10,979 bases of DNA from an uncultured Synergistia bacterium (lineage in GTDB: Bacteria; Eremiobacterota; SpSt-956; JAKJGF01): contig CALARM010000881.1 in the NCBI GenBank assembly GCA_937888925.1, forward strand, positions 1-10,979, given 5' to 3'. Below the pieces are notes generated by a model. It worked only from the letters and a program-made list of their open reading frames with translations. It was not told the origin of the DNA and searched no databases. Each line of letters opens with the position of its first letter. Position 1 is the first letter of the stretch. Both the position numbers and the translations under genes were made by a program. Positions 1 to 6,837 of this stretch are shown in pieces.

Positions 1-149
1 TTGTTCTGTTTGTATCAGGTTCTTCTGCACGTCAGACAGATGCAACAAAAAACAGGCCATGTGATTGTGTTATATCAGCCATAGTAGATTCGGTGGAAAA
101 AGAAGGACAGATAATCTTCAGAAAATTTGAAACAGAAGGATATACATAA
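1..149 (+). CDS. EutN/CcmL family microcompartment vertex protein (BMC-P), C-terminal part
   Basis: The frame beginning at base 3 is open from the window edge to a TAA at 147-149 and gives about 48 residues. It contains GSSARQT followed by a segment ending IVDSVE, which is the characteristic C-terminal half of EutN/CcmL proteins (the G-S-S-A-R loop, then the last beta strand ending in I-V-D-x-V). Proteins of this family form pentamers that cap the vertices of polyhedral microcompartment shells. The 5' part lies outside the window, so start and full length are unknown. The stop is one base from the ATG of the next BMC-P gene, which suggests translational coupling within one operon. Of the three BMC-P copies here, this one has the most canonical visible loop. 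The family call is firm; the microcompartment type cannot be told from this fragment. Confidence 0.85.
   Translation, partial: VLFVSGSSARQTDATKNRPCDCVISAIVDSVEKEGQIIFRKFETEGYT
134..140 (+). promoter_or_regulatory. ribosome binding site of the second BMC-P gene
   Basis: AGAAGGA lies 10 bases upstream of the ATG at 151, inside the end of the preceding coding region. It supports the ATG at 151 over an in-frame TTG at 127, which would overlap the upstream gene and add eight residues before the conserved first strand of the family. Confidence 0.6.
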
Positions 150-150
150 T

Positions 151-420
151 ATGTTACCTGCTAAAGTTATAGGACGTGTAGTGGCAACAAAAAAAGTAGA
201 ATCCCTTACAGGTATTAAACTTATCCTGCTTCAGCCGACTGACTGGGAAGGAAACCCGGAGGGAGATTATCTTGTAGCAGCAGATTCCGTATCTGCAGGA
301 TATGATGAATTTGTATTTTATGTGGAAGCAAGGGATGCTGCTGTGGCTTTTCCCATAGCTCCTCCTGTAGATGCAACTATAGCAGGTATTATAGATGGTG
401 TTCATAAGCAGAGGGAATAA
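151..420 (+). CDS. EutN/CcmL family microcompartment vertex protein (BMC-P)
   Basis: An 89-residue protein, normal for a single-domain BMC-P pentamer subunit. The N-terminus MLPAKVIGRVVAT is the usual first strand of the family. The middle has LVAADSVSAG (about residues 41-50), matching the family's V-A-x-D-x-x-x-A-G turn, and the end has a PVDATIAGIIDGV stretch (72-84) matching the final strand. The loop that reads G-S-S-A-R in the upstream copy is E-A-R-D-A-A here (59-64), so this paralogue is diverged. The predicted role is to close a fivefold vertex of a bacterial microcompartment shell. It sits between two other BMC-P genes, with 1 base upstream and 2 bases downstream, so co-translation is very likely. 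Shell proteins carry no catalytic residues, so the cargo pathway cannot be read from it. Confidence 0.88.
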   Translation: MLPAKVIGRVVATKKVESLTGIKLILLQPTDWEGNPEGDYLVAADSVSAGYDEFVFYVEARDAAVAFPIAPPVDATIAGIIDGVHKQRE

Positions 421-422
421 GC

Positions 423-719
423 ATGTTCGTAGCAAAGGTTGTTGGAGTTCTCTGGTCTACCTGTAAATCCCCCGGTCTGGAGGGATTGAAGCTCTGTCTT
501 GTACAGAAAATGCATGGAATAACAGGTAAATTATCAGGTAAACCTCTTATGGCAGTGGCAGATAAAATAGATGCAGGAACAGGTGACACGGTTCTTGTAC
601 TGGACGAAGGCGGTTCTGCCAGAAGTATCCTGAAAAGAGATGAAGCACCTGTGAGAACTATTATAGTCGGTATAATAGACCAGGTTACAATAGAAGGTAA
701 AACAGTCCGTTATACTTAA
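423..719 (+). CDS. EutN/CcmL family microcompartment vertex protein (BMC-P)
   Basis: A 98-residue protein with N-terminus MFVAKVVGVLWST, then LEGLKLCLVQ (19-28), MAVADKIDAGTGDTVLV (43-59), GGSARS (63-68) and IVGIIDQV (81-88). Together these cover the full EutN/CcmL fold, including the G-S-A-R loop. The GAGGG at 411-415, at the end of the preceding gene, is spaced correctly for the ATG at 423. It is the third BMC-P in a row and appears to be the last gene of the operon: only 92 bases separate its stop from the end of the convergent CAP-domain gene, and no clear hairpin terminator is seen between them. Loci with three BMC-P genes are known for several microcompartment types; the copies are thought to tune vertex composition or shell assembly. 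Confidence 0.9.
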   Translation: MFVAKVVGVLWSTCKSPGLEGLKLCLVQKMHGITGKLSGKPLMAVADKIDAGTGDTVLVLDEGGSARSILKRDEAPVRTIIVGIIDQVTIEGKTVRYT

Positions 720-777
720 TACAGGAACAGCTATTTTCGTAACCATTCATAAATTATTTATATAAGAATGATGAAGA

Positions 778-812
778 TTTTCACTTTTCACGGCTCACGG
801 CTCACGACTCAT
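778..812 (+). repeat. heptamer tandem array A (five units, form NNNTCAC)
   Basis: Five consecutive 7-base units can be read: TTTTCAC, TTTTCAC, GGCTCAC, GGCTCAC, GACTCAT. All share the T-C-A core. The array lies between two convergent genes, and its last base is the first base of the reverse-strand stop codon at 812-814. It belongs to the same repeat family as the arrays at 1601, 4952, 5026, 5068 and 10720. Confidence 0.7.
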
Positions 813-1573
813 TAATATCTGTTCTGAGGAACAATACTTCCGAAATTCTGCACACATTTAAATTTTTGTATGCCATAACATCCACTATCATTATAAAAAG
901 ACGCACCGCAGCCTAAATAAAGAAGACTTTTGTCCAATATATTTGCTCTATGACCGGGAGAGTGCATCCAGTCAGAAAGAAGGGCCTGTGAAAAAGAGTT
1001 ATATGTATGTGGTGGTATTGGTTTTTTTGTTACCCCATCTACAAAAACACTGCTGCCTCTGTTCGGTGGTATAAAACTGCTTCCTGACTGATAGGCAATA
1101 CCGAAAACATCTGCAATATTTTCCGCTCTCTTACCGGTAGTTACATAGCAGAGTGCCATTCTGTCAGAAGGTGTTTTCTTCTTAGAATCATAGGGATTGT
1201 TATGATCAAAAAAATTATTTGTTACCATATCATAGGCATGCATCTGTGCCGCATATTTCAGATACTGTGAATATTCGAAAGGTTGTAAATTGAGCGGAGC
1301 TCCCCCTGCAGCGGGAGAACTGGTTGTAGCATTTACCCTTTCTTTATTTGTAGCATAAAATATGGAGGCACAGAGAAGTTCATAATCTATGTTTTTAAAG
1401 TCTATCGCCTGATTGGCAGGGCCATAAGCCTGAAAAGTAGAGTAATTATATTTCAAATACATAGAGTCATTCCAGTTGCTCTGAGTGGCTCCTTCTACAT
1501 GTCCGGAACATAAAGCGAATGATATGACTGATAATAAAATTGTTGTAAAAGCGTATAAACAATAACGTTTCAT
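812..1573 (-). CDS. secreted CAP/SCP-domain protein
   Basis: A 253-residue protein from the chosen start. It begins MKRYC, followed by a hydrophobic stretch (about 6-22), consistent with a Sec signal peptide. The mature part holds a CAP (SCP/PR-1-like) domain at about 65-245. Visible hallmarks are H112 in MHAYDM, H124 in FFDHNNPYD, TPSDRM at 134-139, AENIAD (150-155, E151), WMHSPGHRANIL (202-213, H204 and H208) and the terminal VQNFG (241-245). The histidines and glutamate form the family's conserved pocket, often metal-binding. Six cysteines (22, 68, 142, 222, 232, 240) may form disulfides outside the cytoplasm. Function within the superfamily is not predictable. The gene lies downstream of the opine dehydrogenase on the same strand, with a 94-base gap that holds a possible -10 box and a heptamer array, so it may be transcribed separately. 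Confidence 0.88.
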   Translation of the reverse strand: MKRYCLYAFTTILLSVISFALCSGHVEGATQSNWNDSMYLKYNYSTFQAYGPANQAIDFKNIDYELLCASIFYATNKERVNATTSSPAAGGAPLNLQPFEYSQYLKYAAQMHAYDMVTNNFFDHNNPYDSKKKTPSDRMALCYVTTGKRAENIADVFGIAYQSGSSFIPPNRGSSVFVDGVTKKPIPPHTYNSFSQALLSDWMHSPGHRANILDKSLLYLGCGASFYNDSGCYGIQKFKCVQNFGSIVPQNRY

Positions 1574-1581
1574 CGAAAAAT

Positions 1582-1588
1582 CTCCCTT
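1582..1588 (-). promoter_or_regulatory. ribosome binding site deciding the CAP-protein start
   Basis: On the reverse strand AAGGGAG lies 8 bases before the ATG at 1573. An upstream in-frame ATG at 1591 directly overlaps this site and has no Shine-Dalgarno of its own. The start at 1573 also places the positively charged end of the signal peptide (MKR) at the N-terminus. Confidence 0.7.
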
Positions 1589-1600
1589 CATATATACTCT

Positions 1601-1621
1601 CGTGACGCGTAACGCGTGACA
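1601..1621 (-). repeat. heptamer tandem array B (three units)
   Basis: On the + strand the units are CGTGACG, CGTAACG, CGTGACA. In reverse orientation they give GTCAC/GTTAC units like the other arrays. If the -10 box at 1636-1641 is real, the array lies inside the 5' untranslated leader of the CAP-protein mRNA. Confidence 0.65.
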
Positions 1622-1635
1622 GGATGAAAACCTTT

Positions 1636-1641
1636 ATTATA
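1636..1641 (-). promoter_or_regulatory. possible -10 box for the CAP-protein gene
   Basis: A perfect TATAAT on the reverse strand about 63 bases before the ATG at 1573. No convincing -35 hexamer sits at 16-18 bases, so the assignment rests on the -10 element alone in AT-rich DNA. Confidence 0.25.
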
Positions 1642-1667
1642 TGCTTATAGTCAGGTAAGTAATTATA

Positions 1668-2768
1668 TCAGTTGTTTTTACGGCCATTCACATAGTCTAT
1701 AAGCCCTGTTAAAGACTTATCAGAGAGTCCCATTTTATCCATAGTACGACCTGACTTCCAGTAGTCTTCACCATTTGCCATAGAGGCTATATTCACGATT
1801 GCCTCTATACCCGGCGTCGGTATGTTGAGCATTTTCCCCAGTGATGCCAGGGTAACAAGACCATAGGGAATGTCCTCGGTAATATAGCGATGCTTCAGGT
1901 TTTCAGGGGCCATCTGTACATTATGAGCACTGATTTGATACATAGTATCATAGACGTTTTCTGCTTTTACTTTATACATTATCTGCATGGTTTCAATAAA
2001 AGAATAGGTTTCATAACACAGAATACTGGCAATAGACATACGTTCTTTATCGACTGCATCCATAATACGGGCAACAGAAGGAGTAATATCATAATGGGAG
2101 TTACGATACGGCCCTATTTGTTCGATGCGGCTCATATTCATGAGAGTCGAAATAGGGTGAATAATGAGTCCCGGCGCATCTACACTGGTCTGAAGAACAT
2201 TATAGGCAGGGGAGAACTGAGGATAAAGATCGGTCAAAGTCCAGAGTGCCTGACCTGTAAGGCTGGCAGGAAGAGCTGAAAAAGGAAGTTCTGATTTTAC
2301 CGCCTTTATGTTTACATGCCCCAGGCCTTTTGTTTTTGCTGCATATATAAGGGAACTGGTTTCTCCTATAAGAAAATCTTCTCTTTTTCCTGCATCGTGC
2401 AGTAATTTAGCAAAGGCAAGGGTGCCGAATTTACCCGGATTAAATACAATAATCTGACCTTTTTCTCCATGTTCAATCAGAAGTTTCATATATACTTCCT
2501 GGGCAAAAGCGGGAACAACAACTAAAACTACCTGTGCTCCTTTTATGGCTGCTGCTACATCTGTTGTAATCATTTCAGGTTTTGCAAAGCCCGGTTCTAC
2601 ACCGTTTGCAGAAACACCTTCCAGAAAAATCCCTCCAAAGGCATTCAGTAATTTTATATTGGTGCCATGTTCTGGCACAGCAGCCAGTCGGACTTTATGC
2701 CCTCCCAGTGTGAGGTCTGCCGTTATAGCCTGACCTCCATGACCTGCTCCAAGTACTGTAACTTTCAT
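1668..2768 (-). CDS. NAD(P)-dependent opine dehydrogenase (octopine/nopaline dehydrogenase family)
   Basis: A 366-residue protein, typical for the family. The N-terminal Rossmann fold opens with VTVLGAGHGGQA (3-14), whose G-x-G-x-x-G pattern binds NAD(P). The C-terminal octopine-dehydrogenase domain shows IHPISTLMN (203-211) and RYITEDIPYGLV (294-305), then NIPTPGIEAI (315-324). H204, R294 and D299 are the likely counterparts of the catalytic His/Asp pair and substrate arginine of scallop octopine dehydrogenase. Such enzymes reductively condense an amino acid with a 2-oxo acid into a secondary-amine opine, or run the reverse. The substrate cannot be read from sequence; the family also includes ketopantoate-reductase-like folds, but the C-terminal motifs favour an opine enzyme. 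An AGGAAGG lies 10 bases before the ATG. The gene follows the cobalamin-binding gene by 43 bases on the same strand, without an intervening terminator, so they probably form an operon. Confidence 0.85.
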   Translation of the reverse strand: MKVTVLGAGHGGQAITADLTLGGHKVRLAAVPEHGTNIKLLNAFGGIFLEGVSANGVEPGFAKPEMITTDVAAAIKGAQVVLVVVPAFAQEVYMKLLIEHGEKGQIIVFNPGKFGTLAFAKLLHDAGKREDFLIGETSSLIYAAKTKGLGHVNIKAVKSELPFSALPASLTGQALWTLTDLYPQFSPAYNVLQTSVDAPGLIIHPISTLMNMSRIEQIGPYRNSHYDITPSVARIMDAVDKERMSIASILCYETYSFIETMQIMYKVKAENVYDTMYQISAHNVQMAPENLKHRYITEDIPYGLVTLASLGKMLNIPTPGIEAIVNIASMANGEDYWKSGRTMDKMGLSDKSLTGLIDYVNGRKNN

Positions 2769-2811
2769 TTGTCTAACACCTTCCTGTTACTTTATAGATG
2801 ATTGTAGATTA

Positions 2812-4659
2812 TCAATCTCGTTTACCCATCAGCTTCTGAATTCTTTTTTCTTCTGTAATAGAAGTAAGGCTCTGTGGGTCTATAGAATTAATCATTCCTC
2901 CCGGAATTATATCAGTATGAGTGAAAAGAGCATTTTCTCTGAATGGTTCCGTGAATATGCCTGGCGCTGACATATAACCTTTTTTTAGAGCTTCATAAAT
3001 TGTATCGCCATCTGATAAATATCTGTACAGATTTTTTACACTTCCTTCTCTGTACGAAGGATTTAATGTGGCAATTTTCTCTAATAAAAAGAGACTTTCT
3101 TTTAATAAATATTCTTTTCGTTCCTGTATTTCATGTATATTGATATATTTCTGTAAATCCTCTTTGTTTTTATGATAAACCTTTACGGCTTTTCTTATAA
3201 TGCCTGAACTCTGTATTATATCTTCAGACTTTGCGGCGTAAAGGGCTTCGCAGTAACTTACCAGATGCAATGCATGGGGATTTAGCAACATCTGAAGTAT
3301 AGTTGATCTGGCAAGCTGTTTTCTTGCTATATTCAGATCCGGCTTGAAGTGTTCTATGCCGGTTCTTGCCTCTATCCATATATTTACTGCCATATCTGAC
3401 GGTATAAGTTTCTGCACAAGTTCCTTTGCCGCCAGAAATTTAGCAATATCTCCGTAATCACTCGTTTCTTTCGGTTTATTGAACTGCATCTGTAATACCA
3501 TATCGGAAACCCCGCATGCAATCATTACTGATGCAATAAGACCGTAATCTGCAACTACAACCGCATCTGAAGCCCATCTGGAACTCCAGTGATTTGGATC
3601 ATTCATTTCCACGGGAATATTATAAGCTGTCAATTTTTTTACCGTTCTTATATGCTCTTTAATTGATTCCGATACATCTGAAGGGCCTCTGCCGTCCAGT
3701 TTGTTGAACCAGAAAAGTGGAACAGCCTGGTGTGAACCTGTTAACAGGTCTGCTTTTATACATTCTTCTACAAAGGATTCCATGCAGGTAACATGGGCAT
3801 AAGGTTTTACGGAAGGATAATTACCTCTTCTGGCAGCTTCTCTCAGAAGAACCAGATCATGAAAATTTTTGTAAGGCACGCCTCCGTCATTTTTCTTTCC
3901 TGCCCATTTATCAGGCTCATTATAATATCTCTGAGACAGGTCTGATGAACCGAGAGATATTTCATCTACCACTCCTGCTTCTGCTATTTTTTCTATACCT
4001 GTTACTGTAGGTGCTATTGTTTCTCCCGGCTCTCCGTAATGGGTTCTTATTATTGGTCTCTGTGGCCATACTTCTCTTATCCTTGCCGTATAAGATTTTT
4101 TCGCCTGTTCTGACGGAATATTTAGAGGCACTTCTATAGAGACATCTCCTGAAACAATCTCTGACAGACTGTCCAGTTCTTTTATTCTCGGAGGTGTGAG
4201 CCTTGCTTTTGCACTTTTCAGAATTTTTTCTCTTCTTTCATCATAAACACCGAGATAGTCAAGGACTGTTCCTGCAGAATCAATAGGTTCGTGGGCCTGT
4301 TTTATTCCTGTTATAGAATAATCCCTTAAAGAACCGGCTACCAGATCAACTGTTGCCGGTAGTCCTGCAAAGGCAATTTTTCTCTTCTCTCCGTTGGATT
4401 TTACCAGCAGATTATGCTCGGCCATGCGATGAATAATATATGACATCTGATCAAGTCCTATGTCCGGGCTTAATCTGTAACTGAAGCCGATAAATTCAGG
4501 ATCATATGTTTGAATATGTTCCAGTATTTTTTCACCGGTTATTCCCGGCGGTAAAGATAGTACATCAAATCCTGCCTCCCTTGCAATCCTTGTAAAATTA
4601 AACAGTCCCTGTGTATGAGGATCATCTGCCAGTGTTGCTATTAAAATTCTCTCCGTCAT
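2812..4659 (-). CDS. cobalamin-binding protein with a glutamate-mutase-E-like barrel (function unknown)
   Basis: A 615-residue protein. Residues 1-140 look like a B12-binding flavodoxin-like domain: D13-P-H-T-Q-G18 matches the D-x-H-x-x-G motif in which the histidine ligates cobalt, followed by IGFSYRLS (57-64) at the usual S-x-L position and IAFAGLPAT (95-103) near the usual G-G turn. Residues about 195-420 resemble a TIM barrel. IIRTHYGEPG (203-212) and DGGVPYKN (258-265) recall the R-H-G-T-P and G-G-G-I-S-Y-N-V-P-Y-A-K-N segments of glutamate (methylaspartate) mutase E, which carry substrate-binding residues there. The C-terminal 200 residues are mostly helical and end IIPGGMINS (584-592). 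I infer a single-chain adenosylcobalamin carbon-skeleton mutase or a related B12 enzyme; the substrate is unknown. GlmE normally has its B12 subunit as a separate protein, so the N-terminal fusion is unusual. GGAGG lies 9 bases before the ATG. It is first in its operon, ahead of the opine dehydrogenase. Confidence 0.65.
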   Translation of the reverse strand: MTERILIATLADDPHTQGLFNFTRIAREAGFDVLSLPPGITGEKILEHIQTYDPEFIGFSYRLSPDIGLDQMSYIIHRMAEHNLLVKSNGEKRKIAFAGLPATVDLVAGSLRDYSITGIKQAHEPIDSAGTVLDYLGVYDERREKILKSAKARLTPPRIKELDSLSEIVSGDVSIEVPLNIPSEQAKKSYTARIREVWPQRPIIRTHYGEPGETIAPTVTGIEKIAEAGVVDEISLGSSDLSQRYYNEPDKWAGKKNDGGVPYKNFHDLVLLREAARRGNYPSVKPYAHVTCMESFVEECIKADLLTGSHQAVPLFWFNKLDGRGPSDVSESIKEHIRTVKKLTAYNIPVEMNDPNHWSSRWASDAVVVADYGLIASVMIACGVSDMVLQMQFNKPKETSDYGDIAKFLAAKELVQKLIPSDMAVNIWIEARTGIEHFKPDLNIARKQLARSTILQMLLNPHALHLVSYCEALYAAKSEDIIQSSGIIRKAVKVYHKNKEDLQKYINIHEIQERKEYLLKESLFLLEKIATLNPSYREGSVKNLYRYLSDGDTIYEALKKGYMSAPGIFTEPFRENALFTHTDIIPGGMINSIDPQSLTSITEEKRIQKLMGKRD

Positions 4660-4721
4660 AAAAAAATGCCTCCAGATCTGTATTGATAAGTTGATTTTTA
4701 TTAATTGTTATGATAAATTGT

Positions 4722-4750
4722 ATTATACTTGACATGCAGTTATATGTATA
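4722..4750 (-). promoter_or_regulatory. promoter of the cobalamin-binding/opine dehydrogenase operon
   Basis: On the reverse strand TATACA (4750-4745) is followed after 17 bases by a perfect TATAAT (4727-4722), a housekeeping-sigma arrangement with a 4/6 match at -35. It lies about 62 bases before the start codon at 4659. No cobalamin riboswitch-like structure fits in the short leader. Confidence 0.5.
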
Positions 4751-4763
4751 GTGTATTTTATAA

Positions 4764-4920
<157 letters not shown>

Positions 4921-4951
4921 GAATAGAAATTTATTAATAGTCTCTTTCCTC

Positions 4952-4972
4952 GCGTCACGCATTACGCGTCAC
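4952..4972 (+). repeat. heptamer tandem array C (three units)
   Basis: Units GCGTCAC, GCATTAC, GCGTCAC read directly, followed by a broken unit GAT. The form is G-C-R-T-Y-A-C, the same family as the other arrays. Confidence 0.7.
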
Positions 4973-5025
4973 GATTTAATATATTTGAGACATTTATTTA
5001 ATTTTCATTCCTTATTAAAATTTAA

Positions 5026-5095
5026 GTGACTCGTGATGCGTAATGCGTAATGGATTATTACTTCTTCGCATCACGCTTTACGCATTACGCATTAC
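5026..5095. repeat. heptamer arrays D1 and D2 in inverted orientation
   Basis: D1 (5026-5053) reads GTGACTC, GTGATGC, GTAATGC, GTAATGG. D2 (5068-5095) reads GCATCAC, GCTTTAC, GCATTAC, GCATTAC, the reverse complement orientation. The two face each other across 14 bases. Positions 5033-5053 pair with 5068-5088 at 17 of 21 positions, so the region could fold into a long imperfect hairpin about 60 bases upstream of the MFS start. Confidence 0.7.
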
Positions 5096-5143
5096 GATGT
5101 TGTTAATTATTTATGACACTAAATATACATAGATATTATGAAT

Positions 5144-5148
5144 GGAGA
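5144..5148 (+). promoter_or_regulatory. ribosome binding site deciding the MFS start
   Basis: GGAGA lies 8 bases before the ATG at 5157. The in-frame ATG at 5142 has no Shine-Dalgarno upstream and would overlap this site, so 5157 is preferred. Confidence 0.6.
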
Positions 5149-5156
5149 AAGATAGG

Positions 5157-6626
5157 ATGAATAATTCTACTGTTGTTACGGATAAAAACAAGCAGAAACT
5201 TATATTATTAAGTATTGCCTTCGGCTCTTTTATGGTTAATCTGGATACCTATATCGTAAATATATCTATTCCTGTTATTGCCGGTTATTTTCATGCCACT
5301 CCTGCCGATGTTTCCTGGGTATCACTGGCATATAATCTGGTTGTTGCAAGTCTTTTGATGATTTCCGGCAAACTGGGAGACAGGCTTGGTTTAAAGAGGG
5401 TTTTTATTTTCGGTCTTATCCTCTTTACCGTAAGTTCTCTTATGTGCGGACTTGCTCCTCATCTTTACTGGCTTATTATAGGCCGTGCCATTCAGGGTAT
5501 AGGAGCATCGGTGCTCTATGCTATGACTCCTGCAATGGTACCGAAATTTATGCCGGAAAAGGTAAGGGGGGCGGCTTTCGGAACACTTGCCACCGCTGCT
5601 GCCATGGGCATTATGGTAGGCACTCCTCTCGGAGGTATAATAACAGGTTACCTTTCATGGCACTGGATATTTCTTATAAATGTTCCTGCCGGTATTATGG
5701 CAATAATTTGCTGCAGAAGAATTATGCCTGATGACCATATGGCAGGACAGGAAAAAGAGGCGGGCACCTTTGACCTGAAAGGTGCATTTCTGAGTTTTAT
5801 CTGCTCTCTTTCTTTTATTTACGGCCTGAACGGCGGACAGGAATATGGATGGACTTCCTTTTTGATTATTGCATGTTTTGCCATATCTGCTATTTCTCTC
5901 ACCATATTTATCTTCTGGGAAAACAGGGCAGCCTGTCCTCTTATGGATTTAAGCCTTTTTAAAAATAAAGCCTTTACTTACGGAAATATTGCCACTTTAC
6001 TTGCCTACATATATCTTGCAGGCAATAATTTCCTCATACCTTTTTATCTGCAGCTGGTCAAAGGATTGAAATCGGAACAGGCAGGCCTGGTATTTCTCAT
6101 ATACTCCATCGTTTATATGCTTGTAGGGCCTGCGGCAGGGAAGGTTTCCGACAGGATAAACCCCAGGATTGTCTGCACTGCTTCTATGGCTCTCGCCGCT
6201 TTTTCTGCTTTTATGTTTTCTTTTTTCCTCACAGTGCCGGGACTCATACCTGTTATAATATATTTTGTCTTTCTTGCCGTATCATATGCCAGTTTCCTTA
6301 CCTCCAATAATACTGTAGTAGTAGGTATGGCTCCCGACGGTAAACAGGGCATTGTGTCAGGTGTGTTCAGAATGGTAACAAGACTCGGCATCGCAGGGGG
6401 AGTATGTATTTTTGAAATGATTTTCACTGCTGCAGGTCATGTTTCCGGCCAGGGAGGAAAGGTAAATTACGGAAATCTTCCTGCTGAAGTGATATCCACA
6501 GGATTTCACTATGCCTATCTTGTGGGAGGGGGTATTTGTGTAATTACTGTCATAATGTCTCTTCTTGCCAGGGAAGAACAGATACGTAAAAGGCGTTATA
6601 CTACAACATTATTACCTGAAATATAA
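5157..6626 (+). CDS. MFS drug/solute exporter, DHA2 (14-TM, EmrB/QacA-type) family
   Basis: A 489-residue integral inner-membrane protein, the usual size for proton-driven 14-helix DHA2 antiporters. The first helix carries LDTYIVNISIP (29-39), the family's D-x-x-I-V-N motif with a membrane-embedded acidic residue D30. WVSLAYNLVVASL (54-66) is in helix 2, and GKLGDRLGLKRV (71-82) is MFS motif A in the loop between helices 2 and 3. GTPLGGIITGYLSWHWIFLI (155-174) covers the motif C region and the helix 5-6 signature, followed by NVPAG. The remaining two thirds alternate hydrophobic helices and short loops and end in a basic tail (RKRRY). The likely role is export of drugs, metabolites or toxic compounds; the substrate cannot be predicted. 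It is transcribed divergently from the cobalamin/opine operon, so it might export a product of that pathway, but nothing in the sequence proves this. Confidence 0.92.
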   Translation: MNNSTVVTDKNKQKLILLSIAFGSFMVNLDTYIVNISIPVIAGYFHATPADVSWVSLAYNLVVASLLMISGKLGDRLGLKRVFIFGLILFTVSSLMCGLAPHLYWLIIGRAIQGIGASVLYAMTPAMVPKFMPEKVRGAAFGTLATAAAMGIMVGTPLGGIITGYLSWHWIFLINVPAGIMAIICCRRIMPDDHMAGQEKEAGTFDLKGAFLSFICSLSFIYGLNGGQEYGWTSFLIIACFAISAISLTIFIFWENRAACPLMDLSLFKNKAFTYGNIATLLAYIYLAGNNFLIPFYLQLVKGLKSEQAGLVFLIYSIVYMLVGPAAGKVSDRINPRIVCTASMALAAFSAFMFSFFLTVPGLIPVIIYFVFLAVSYASFLTSNNTVVVGMAPDGKQGIVSGVFRMVTRLGIAGGVCIFEMIFTAAGHVSGQGGKVNYGNLPAEVISTGFHYAYLVGGGICVITVIMSLLAREEQIRKRRYTTTLLPEI

Positions 6627-6690
6627 TTGTTACACAGATAAAAATACTGAAAAGGAATTTACATTTTTTCCCTGGCTCTCGGAGGCAAAT

Positions 6691-6757
6691 TTTCTATGAA
6701 AAGTTAATAAAAAATTAACAATTTCTTATTGTTTTTTTTTCCATAATAATTATAATT
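6691..6757 (+). promoter_or_regulatory. AT-rich upstream element and promoter of the 116-residue gene
   Basis: TTGTTT (6729-6734) and a perfect TATAAT (6751-6756), spaced 16 bases, form a plausible housekeeping promoter. Upstream lies a perfect inverted repeat GTTAAT-AAAAA-ATTAAC (6703-6719). The first 50 bases (6691-6740) match 7241-7290 upstream of the next gene at 38 positions without gaps, and AATAATTATAATT (6745-6757) recurs exactly at 7290-7302. The leader to the ATG at 6838 is about 80 bases. Confidence 0.6.
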
Positions 6758-6837
6758 AATTAAAAGATATTCTATAGTGGAAAGAATTAATTTTTAACAG
6801 GTTATGTTGAATAAATATTAAAAGGAGGAGTTTATTT

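Noticed and set aside
127..150. TTG at 127 as start of the second BMC-P gene
   Set aside because: It would overlap the preceding gene and add eight residues outside the family fold; the ATG at 151 has a Shine-Dalgarno site.
1480..1520. Lipoprotein signal in the CAP protein around C22
   Set aside because: The residue before the cysteine is leucine, not the small residue a lipobox needs; a simple signal peptide fits better.
2812..4659. PLP/B12 aminomutase (KamD/OraE type) as the identity of the 615-residue protein
   Set aside because: No candidate PLP lysine follows the B12 motif at the spacing of those enzymes, and the domain order differs; kept only as a remote alternative.
4729..4734. Perfect forward TTGACA as a -35 box for the MFS gene
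   Set aside because: No acceptable -10 lies 16-18 bases downstream, the gene is more than 400 bases away, and repeats intervene.
4952..5095. CRISPR-like array
   Set aside because: Units are 7 bases, directly abutting, with no unique spacers and no cas genes.
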